From positions 1 through 10,971 of the forward strand of contig DCGN01000134.1 in assembly GCA_002315275.1 (NCBI GenBank): a DNA stretch of 10,971 nucleotides. Direction: 5' to 3'. The DNA is from Clostridiales bacterium UBA1777. GTDB taxonomy: Bacteria > Bacillota > Clostridia > Oscillospirales > Oscillospiraceae. Every line of letters begins with the position of its first letter. Position 1 is the stretch's first letter. The notes beneath the pieces were generated by a model. The model saw only the letters and a program-made list of their open reading frames with translations. It had not been told where the DNA came from and ran no database searches. Of the stretch, positions 6,852-10,971 are shown one piece after another. The position numbers and the translations under genes are program-made.

Positions 6852-7295
6852 ATGCGCGTTTACTCATTCCTCATGACGCTCACGCGCGACAGGTCTCTCT
6901 CCGAAGAGCTCGCGCAGGATACCTTCTGCCGTGCGTTTACTTCAAGTTCGGGCTTTCGCGCCGAGGCAGATGCGCTCACATGGCTGTGCGCCATCGCAAA
7001 GAATCTCTACACAGACGAGCTTCGCCGCAGGAAGAGATTTGACGAGTTTCCCGAGGATATCGCCTCGGATGCTGACATAGAGCTTGACCTCTCGGACAGA
7101 GATCAGGTGTTCCGCATCCACGCTCTGCTCCATGAGATGACCGAGCCGTACCGCGAGGTGTTTGAACTGCGCGTATTCGGCGAGCTGAGTTTCCGGCAGA
7201 TAGGTACCATCTTCGGAAAAACAGAATCGTGGGCAAGAGTGACGTATCACCGCGCCAGACTACAGCTTCAGGAAAGGATGGTCGATAACGTATGA
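6852..7295 (+). CDS. ECF-subfamily RNA polymerase sigma factor (start uncertain, probably about 6807-6810)
   Basis: An alternative sigma factor with region 2 (SLSEELAQDTFCRAF; WLCAIAKNLYTDELRRRKR) and region 4 (LHEMTEPYREVFELRVFGEL, then SFRQIGTIFGKTESWARVTY HRARLQLQ, a helix-turn-helix). From the first ordinary start codon, ATG 6852, the product is 147 residues. The frame remains open back to TGA 6801-6803 and encodes TDNGLCEKLYRAYY just before this ATG, the usual beginning of sigma region 2. The strong ribosome binding site at 6796-6804 also fits a start at 6807 (TTT) or 6810 (ACG). Translation therefore probably begins on a non-standard codon, or the start codon has been lost or misread. 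Starting at 6852 would remove region 2.1 residues. The stop overlaps the anti-sigma start (ATGA). The upstream ECF promoter suggests the protein activates its own operon. Confidence 0.88.
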   Translation: MRVYSFLMTLTRDRSLSEELAQDTFCRAFTSSSGFRAEADALTWLCAIAKNLYTDELRRRKRFDEFPEDIASDADIELDLSDRDQVFRIHALLHEMTEPYREVFELRVFGELSFRQIGTIFGKTESWARVTYHRARLQLQERMVDNV

Positions 7296-8260
7296 AATAT
7301 AGCTGCGAAATAATAAAAGACCTCATCCCGCTCTACACGGATGAGGTGTGCTCCGCAGAGAGCCGCTCGGCAGTCGAGGCGCATTTCGCCGAATGTCCGT
7401 CGTGCCGCGGCTTGTATGAAAAAATGAAAAGCGACGACATAACCCCCGTTCTTGAAAGCGATGCCGCGGAGGCTGTCGCGTATCACGAAAAGCGCGTGCG
7501 CCGCAGAGGCTTCACCGTCGGAGCGGTGATAGCCGCGATATTTATGATCCCGATACTCGTGTGCCTCATAGTTGATCTCGCGTCGGGCTCCGGGCTGAGC
7601 TGGTTTTTTATCGTGCTTGCCTCGCTTCTGCTTGCAGCATCGGTGATCATCGTGCCGCTGATGGTGCCGAAGCATAAGCTCCTTATCTCGCTCACGGCAT
7701 CTGCCGCAAGTCTGATTATTCTGCTTGGGGTGATCGCGCTTTACTCGGGCAGTGACTGGTTCTTTATGGTCGCAAGCTGCGTGCTGTTCGGATCGGCATT
7801 GGTGTTTCTGCCGATAGTTGTGAATTGCGAGCCGATAAAGACCGCGCTCCGGGGCAGGAAGTCTCTCGCTGTATTCTTCTGCGACACGGTACTATTCTGC
7901 ATCATGGCGGTCTGCATAGGGCTTTATGTAGAGCACCCCGGCTACGGAGCGACGATGGCAGCGATTTCCGCTCCGTTCATAAGCCTCGCATGGGCGCTTA
8001 TGCTCATTATCCGCTATGTGCGCAGCGGGGCAGCGAAGACGGGCATATGCCTCATTATCTCCGGCGCGTTTATCTTCTCCGTGAACAACGCAGTAAACTC
8101 ACTCCTCGGCTACGACATCCCGTGGCCGGTATTACGCCCGTTCGATTGGAGCTATGCCGCGATCGACGGCAACATCAAATGGGTATGCCTCCTCGCGTGT
8201 CTCTCCGTCGGAGGAATATTGATCGTAATCAACGCATTTTCGAAAGGAAGAAAGAAATGA
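7292..8260 (+). CDS. Membrane-bound zinc-finger anti-sigma factor
   Basis: A 322-residue protein expected to bind and inhibit the sigma factor encoded just before it. The N-terminal cytoplasmic part is a zf-HC2/ZAS domain: Cys5, then H31-x3-C35-x2-C38 (AHFAECPSC), which binds zinc in this family and docks onto sigma. A basic stretch (EKRVRRRG, about 65-72) precedes roughly eight transmembrane helices that fill residues 75-318. Most anti-sigma factors have a single membrane helix, so the large polytopic part is likely the sensor. No extracellular domain of any size is present, so site-1 cleavage in the usual place is not obvious. The gene overlaps its neighbours by ATGA on both sides, consistent with a fixed stoichiometry of the three products. 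Confidence 0.87.
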   Translation: MKYSCEIIKDLIPLYTDEVCSAESRSAVEAHFAECPSCRGLYEKMKSDDITPVLESDAAEAVAYHEKRVRRRGFTVGAVIAAIFMIPILVCLIVDLASGSGLSWFFIVLASLLLAASVIIVPLMVPKHKLLISLTASAASLIILLGVIALYSGSDWFFMVASCVLFGSALVFLPIVVNCEPIKTALRGRKSLAVFFCDTVLFCIMAVCIGLYVEHPGYGATMAAISAPFISLAWALMLIIRYVRSGAAKTGICLIISGAFIFSVNNAVNSLLGYDIPWPVLRPFDWSYAAIDGNIKWVCLLACLSVGGILIVINAFSKGRKK

Positions 8261-9204
8261 AAAAAGCCATTACACTCGTATGCATCTCCGCCCTACTCTG
8301 CACAGCGCTCTGCGGCTGCGGCAGCTTCAAGCTTATAGACATTGGCCTCAAAGGCTCTGCAGGCAATGACCGCGGCAGCTACTCATCCGGCGCCGCCGAA
8401 ATAACGGACACGGTAAAGGATATTGACATATCCTGGGCCTCAGGCTTGGTTGACATAACGTATGACTCGGGCAGCAGTATAAAGCTTGAGGAATCGGCAA
8501 ATGAAGAGCTTTCCTCCGATAGCTGCATGGTTTGGTCCGTTGAAGGCACAAGGCTCGTCATCAAATTCTCAAGGGACAACATTATTAACGCGAACGGCCT
8601 TCGGAAGACCCTTGTGCTGACTCTTCCCGAAGCCCTCCGCGCCGACAGCATTACAATCTCCTGCGCATCGGCCGATACGAAGGCCGCCTCCCTCTCCGCT
8701 AAGAGGCTCAATATCTCCTCCTCATCCGGCAGCATTGAGCTCGGCTCCGTCGATTCCGATGATATTGAGCTCTCCTCCGCGTCCGGCGAGATCAGCATAG
8801 CCCAGACGGGAAAGTGCGAAGAGGCAGAGTTCTACTCCTCATCCGGCAGGATATACGGCACATTTGACACCGTAAACGGTCTCGACGTTGAAACCTCTTC
8901 CGGCAAAACGGAGATCATCGCAAACGTGCTTGACGAGGCAGACATAGACACATCGTCCGCAGACGTCAGCCTGACTGTAAAGCAGTCCTTCAGGGATATC
9001 GGAGTTTCCACGGCATCCGGTGCAGTAAAGCTCCTTCTCCCCGAGGCTCAGGGCTTCACGGCAGAGCTTGATACCGCGTCCGGCGACTTTGAAAGCGACC
9101 TTGCCCTATTGTTTAAAAACGGCGAATATGTCTACGGCAACGGCTCCGCCGAGCTTGAAGTAGATACCTCCTCCGGAAACGTAACGATAGGCTGTGCGAA
9201 ATAA
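8257..9204 (+). CDS. DUF4097 beta-solenoid lipoprotein
   Basis: A 315-residue putative lipoprotein. A lipoprotein signal peptide (MKKAITLVCISALLCTAL) ends in a lipobox-like LCGC with Cys21 as the acylated residue. The mature part is a repetitive beta-rich domain of the DUF4097 type. Ser-Ser/Ala-Ser-Gly turns recur at Gly158, 177, 197, 216, 255 and 276, about every 19-21 residues, with a degenerate SSAD at 233-236 filling the gap. This is the pattern of a right-handed beta-helix. It ends TSSGNVTIGCAK. The start at 8257 overlaps the anti-sigma stop (ATGA) and has GAAAGGAAG upstream. YvlB of Bacillus subtilis, a SigW-regulon protein, has the same domain. A role at the outer face of the membrane in envelope stress, perhaps feeding the anti-sigma sensor, is inference. 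Confidence 0.88.
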   Translation: MKKAITLVCISALLCTALCGCGSFKLIDIGLKGSAGNDRGSYSSGAAEITDTVKDIDISWASGLVDITYDSGSSIKLEESANEELSSDSCMVWSVEGTRLVIKFSRDNIINANGLRKTLVLTLPEALRADSITISCASADTKAASLSAKRLNISSSSGSIELGSVDSDDIELSSASGEISIAQTGKCEEAEFYSSSGRIYGTFDTVNGLDVETSSGKTEIIANVLDEADIDTSSADVSLTVKQSFRDIGVSTASGAVKLLLPEAQGFTAELDTASGDFESDLALLFKNGEYVYGNGSAELEVDTSSGNVTIGCAK

Positions 9205-9223
9205 AACACCGCCCGGATAACGC

Positions 9224-9254
9224 AAAAACGCCCCTCCGATTACTCGGAGGGGCG
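9224..9254 (-). terminator. Intrinsic terminator between convergent genes
   Basis: CGCCCCTCCGA (9229-9239) and TCGGAGGGGCG (9244-9254) form a perfect 11-base stem with a 4-base loop. Read on the minus strand it is followed by TTTTT (complement of 9224-9228), so it ends the nucleoside-binding lipoprotein gene 18 bases after its stop. On the plus strand the tail (AATTGTTTGAAATTTT) is weaker but may also stop the sigma operon. Confidence 0.87.
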
Positions 9255-9272
9255 AATTGTTTGAAATTTTAA

Positions 9273-10382
9273 TTATCCAACGATGTTCAGAGTGAGGTTG
9301 GAGTAATCCTGCTCGAGGTTGGAGTGATCAGCATCGATAACGACTTCGCCGGAAACGACCTTTGCGAAGAGCTCCTTGTACTGGTCAACAGTGTAGTTCT
9401 TCATTCTCCAAGTATCGGTGGGAAGGCCGGTTGCGCCGTCAGCTGCGCCGAGAGAGGAGGGGATGCCGCCGATCTCTGCGAAGGAGCCGTCGTATACCTT
9501 GCCGATTGCCCATGCAGCAGCCTCGCCGACGCCCTTGAGAGCGGAGGTGATGACGGTGTCGGAATCGTAGGACTGGTCGGAGTCAACGCCGATGGTGACC
9601 TTGTCGTTAGCAGAAGCAGCAGAGAAGACGGAGATGTACATTGCACCGCCGCAGCAGAAGATGCACTCGGTGCCGTTCTCGTACCAGCCGGAGGCCATGG
9701 TCTCAAGCTCGGTAGAAGAGGAGAAGGATGCGCCGTACTGCCAGGAGTAGTTCATTTCAACCTGAACGCCCTTTTCAGCTGCAGCAGCATTTGCGCCCTG
9801 TACCCAGCCGTAGCCGTAACGGCAGCAAGCAGGATTGGTGCCGCCGCCACCACCGGTGAAGCCAAGCTTGGTGTAGCCTTCCATAACGGTAGCGTAGCCT
9901 GCGAAGTAGCCGCACTCCTGCTCGTTAAAGGCAATAGCTGCTACATTTGCAAGACCGAGGGGCCAACCGTCGATGAAAACGAAATTAACTTCGGGGTATG
10001 CAGCGGCTGCGTTTGTAAGAGCAGTGCCCTGCATGAAGCCTGCGCAGACGATGACCTTTGCGCCGGATTCGGCAGCGGCCTTCATTGCGTCAAAACGGTC
10101 GTCGTCAGTAGCCTCGGAGCCGTTTGCGGGCTGGTAGTACTTGTAGCTCAGGTTGTTGGCAGCGGCGTAACCCTTAACGCCGTTCCAGGTGCCTTCGTTG
10201 AAGGACTTGTCCTTGAGCTGACCAACGTCGGTGACGAATGCAACTTCGTATTTGCCGTCGGAAGAGGTCATGGTATCGGGAATCTCAGTGGTGCCGGTGG
10301 TCTGGGTTTCTGCTTTTTTGCCGCATGCGCAGAGGGAGAGAACCATGCACAGTGCAAGAACAAGTGCGAGAACCTTTTTCAT
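9273..10382 (-). CDS. BMP-family (PnrA-like) nucleoside-binding lipoprotein of an ABC transporter
   Basis: A 369-residue substrate-binding lipoprotein. The signal peptide MKKVLALVLALCMVLSL ends in lipobox LCAC with Cys20 acylated, followed by a Thr/Ser-rich linker to about residue 42. The mature domain shows BMP/PnrA landmarks: VAFVTDVGQLKDKSFNEGTW (48-65; Asp and Asn contact the ribose in relatives), GAKVIVCAGF (108-115), VNFVFIDG (132-139), NEQECGYFAGY (153-163), TIGVDSDQS (263-271) and TSALKGVGEAA (279-289). Relatives bind purine nucleosides for ABC import. It has a strong ribosome binding site (GGAGG, 10390-10394) and its own promoter. It lies downstream of a purine nucleoside phosphorylase, which supports a nucleoside ligand. 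No ABC ATPase or permease for it lies in the window. The run of five glycines at 177-181 and paired cysteines (186-187, 243-244) are unusual. Confidence 0.92.
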   Translation of the reverse strand: MKKVLALVLALCMVLSLCACGKKAETQTTGTTEIPDTMTSSDGKYEVAFVTDVGQLKDKSFNEGTWNGVKGYAAANNLSYKYYQPANGSEATDDDRFDAMKAAAESGAKVIVCAGFMQGTALTNAAAAYPEVNFVFIDGWPLGLANVAAIAFNEQECGYFAGYATVMEGYTKLGFTGGGGGTNPACCRYGYGWVQGANAAAAEKGVQVEMNYSWQYGASFSSSTELETMASGWYENGTECIFCCGGAMYISVFSAASANDKVTIGVDSDQSYDSDTVITSALKGVGEAAAWAIGKVYDGSFAEIGGIPSSLGAADGATGLPTDTWRMKNYTVDQYKELFAKVVSGEVVIDADHSNLEQDYSNLTLNIVG

Positions 10383-10405
10383 GTGTTTTCCTCCAAATTT
10401 TTATT

Positions 10406-10419
10406 GGGATGAAAATCCC
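10406..10419 (-). promoter_or_regulatory. Hairpin at the 5' end of the predicted lipoprotein mRNA
   Basis: On the minus strand GGGAT-TTTC-ATCCC makes a 5-base stem with a 4-base loop, starting about 3-4 bases after the predicted transcription start. A hairpin this close to the 5' end is the arrangement that protects some Gram-positive mRNAs from 5'-end decay. It is too short to be a terminator and too small to be a purine riboswitch. Confidence 0.35.
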
Positions 10420-10429
10420 TTTACAACTG

Positions 10430-10459
10430 ATTATAGCACATGTCATACATCCAAATCAA
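10430..10459 (-). promoter_or_regulatory. Promoter of the nucleoside-binding lipoprotein gene
   Basis: On the minus strand, -35 TTGATT (10454-10459), an 18-base spacer and a perfect TATAAT (10430-10435) preceded by TG one base before, forming an extended -10. Transcription would begin near 10423, giving a leader of about 40 bases. A high basal output is expected, fitting a binding protein made in excess. Confidence 0.7.
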
Positions 10460-10476
10460 GCCACAATATGACATGT
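10438..10476. promoter_or_regulatory. Inverted repeat around the -35 box, candidate operator
   Basis: ACATGTCATA (10438-10447) and TATGACATGT (10467-10476) are perfect 10-base inverted arms, 29 bases apart start to start. One arm lies in the spacer next to the -10 box and the other just upstream of the -35 box. Each arm also contains the self-complementary core ACATGT, so each may be a half-site pair for a dimer. The spacing, close to three helical turns, would put two dimers on one DNA face. The regulator is unknown. Confidence 0.55.
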
Positions 10477-10493
10477 CTTTAATCCATTTTTAT

Positions 10494-10971
10494 TTATTTC
10501 TGCTCTGCCTGAGCCATCTTGACGGCGGTGTCCAGGGCAATGGTTATCATCTGCTTCAAGCTGGAGCGGCGCTCCTCATGGTCAAGCTGCTCAGAGCGGT
10601 AAATATGGTCGGTGATGGAGCACAGGCACAGTGCGCGTTTTCCGGCATAGGCGGCGTTGCAGTAAAGACCGGCAGCCTCCATCTCGGTGGCCAGAACACC
10701 CATGTCTCTCCATGCGTCGGAATCGGCCTGACCGCGGGCATAGTAGAAGTGGTCTGAGGAGAGGATGTTGCCCACGCGCAGGTCAATGCCGTTTTCCTTT
10801 GCGCTCTCCACAGCTGCCATAAGAAGGGTGAAGTCGGCAATAGGCGCATAAATTCCCTTCACGCCGAAGTATGCGCCGTAATCGGAGTTGGTGCAGGCGG
10901 CCTGTGCGGCTACGATGTCCTTGAGCTTCAGATCGTCTGCGTAAGCGCCGGCAGAGCCGATGCGGATGATG
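10494..10971 (-). CDS. deoD: Purine nucleoside phosphorylase, DeoD type (5' part beyond window)
   Basis: The enzyme cleaves purine (deoxy)nucleosides with phosphate to base and (deoxy)ribose-1-phosphate in the cytoplasm. The visible 158 residues are about the last two thirds of a usual protein of about 235. Landmarks of the hexameric trimer-of-dimers family are present: IIRIGSAGAYADDLKLKDIV at the window edge (phosphate/ribose site), AACTNSDY, VGNILSSDHFYY, ATEMEAAGLY (the Glu binds the ribose) and CSITDHIYR, whose Asp is the catalytic residue that selects for 6-oxo and 6-amino purines. The frame is open to base 10971, and the GTG at 10862 is internal, not the start. It ends MAQAEQK. No terminator follows before the downstream lipoprotein promoter, so transcription may read through into it. 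Confidence 0.92.
   Translation of the reverse strand, partial: IIRIGSAGAYADDLKLKDIVAAQAACTNSDYGAYFGVKGIYAPIADFTLLMAAVESAKENGIDLRVGNILSSDHFYYARGQADSDAWRDMGVLATEMEAAGLYCNAAYAGKRALCLCSITDHIYRSEQLDHEERRSSLKQMITIALDTAVKMAQAEQK

Noticed and set aside
6824..7042. 72-codon frame starting at ATG 6824 as the sigma start by frameshift
   Set aside because: Its frame is +1 relative to the sigma gene and its product is Arg-rich with no sigma motifs. The sigma frame itself is intact back to 6804, so no frameshift is needed.
7825..8256. Upstream extension of the DUF4097 gene to an ATG at 7825
   Set aside because: The extension overlaps most of the anti-sigma gene out of frame. The ATG at 8257 gives a proper lipoprotein signal peptide and an ATGA overlap.
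9324..10412. 362-codon plus-strand frame
   Set aside because: Opposite the BMP lipoprotein gene. Composition is a mirror of its Ala/Gly codons and it ignores the terminator and promoter signals around it.
10383..10430. Purine riboswitch in the lipoprotein leader
   Set aside because: The predicted leader is about 40 bases with one small hairpin, too short for the three-helix aptamer. No conserved core seen.
1..10971. CRISPR arrays, tRNA or rRNA genes, insertion sequences, prophage or attachment sites
   Set aside because: No regularly spaced repeats, tRNA-like cloverleaf with TTCGA loop, transposase motifs or flanking direct repeats were recognised on either strand.

Overview
The window looks like chromosomal DNA of a Gram-positive anaerobe of the Bacillota, most likely a gut Clostridia (Oscillospiraceae-like). 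The reasons are: AGGAGG-type ribosome binding sites, lipoproteins with the signal style of that group, moderately G+C-rich coding sequence by eye with AT-rich intergenic promoters, and an extracytoplasmic-function (ECF) sigma / zinc-finger anti-sigma / DUF4097 cluster of a kind common there. The species cannot be named from the sequence. There are 13 genes, two of them cut by the window edges. I see no tRNA, rRNA, CRISPR array, insertion sequence or phage gene.

Layout. (1) 1-1210, minus: the N-terminal third of the transcription-repair coupling factor Mfd. (2) 1211-1351: a divergent promoter region with two possible mfd promoters, one strong sigma-A-type promoter for the plus-strand genes, and an inverted repeat over its -10 box. 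(3) 1352-6704, plus: a tightly packed, probably single operon encoding an SPFH/band-7 membrane protein, a 65-residue ribbon-helix-helix protein, a small DUF1648 membrane protein, an ABC ATPase and its 12-helix permease, a GNAT acetyltransferase and an AlkD-like DNA alkylation repair protein, ended by a good intrinsic terminator. (4) 6748-9204, plus: an ECF-type promoter directly on the terminator tail, then an ECF sigma factor, a membrane-bound zinc-finger anti-sigma factor and a DUF4097 lipoprotein. The genes overlap by 4 bases each. (5) 9224-9254: a hairpin terminator between convergent genes, with its T-run on the minus strand. (6) 9273-10971, minus: a BMP/PnrA-type nucleoside-binding lipoprotein, and upstream of it the C-terminal two thirds of a DeoD-type purine nucleoside phosphorylase.

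How the genes may work together. The sigma cluster should be an autoregulated envelope-stress circuit: the membrane anti-sigma factor holds the sigma factor, and the lipoprotein sits outside the membrane. The preceding operon carries the kinds of gene that in Bacillus subtilis belong to the SigW antimicrobial-peptide and envelope regulon (SPFH, SdpI-like DUF1648, ABC exporter, GNAT). The neighbourhood may therefore be a linked envelope-defence locus, although the SPFH promoter itself does not carry the ECF motif. The minus-strand pair at the right is a purine nucleoside uptake and salvage unit with its own promoter and a striking candidate operator.

The most unusual point is the sigma gene. 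Its ECF promoter, strong ribosome binding site and homologous reading frame all point to a start near 6807-6810, but the codons there are TTT and ACG. The first ordinary start codon is at 6852, inside conserved region 2.
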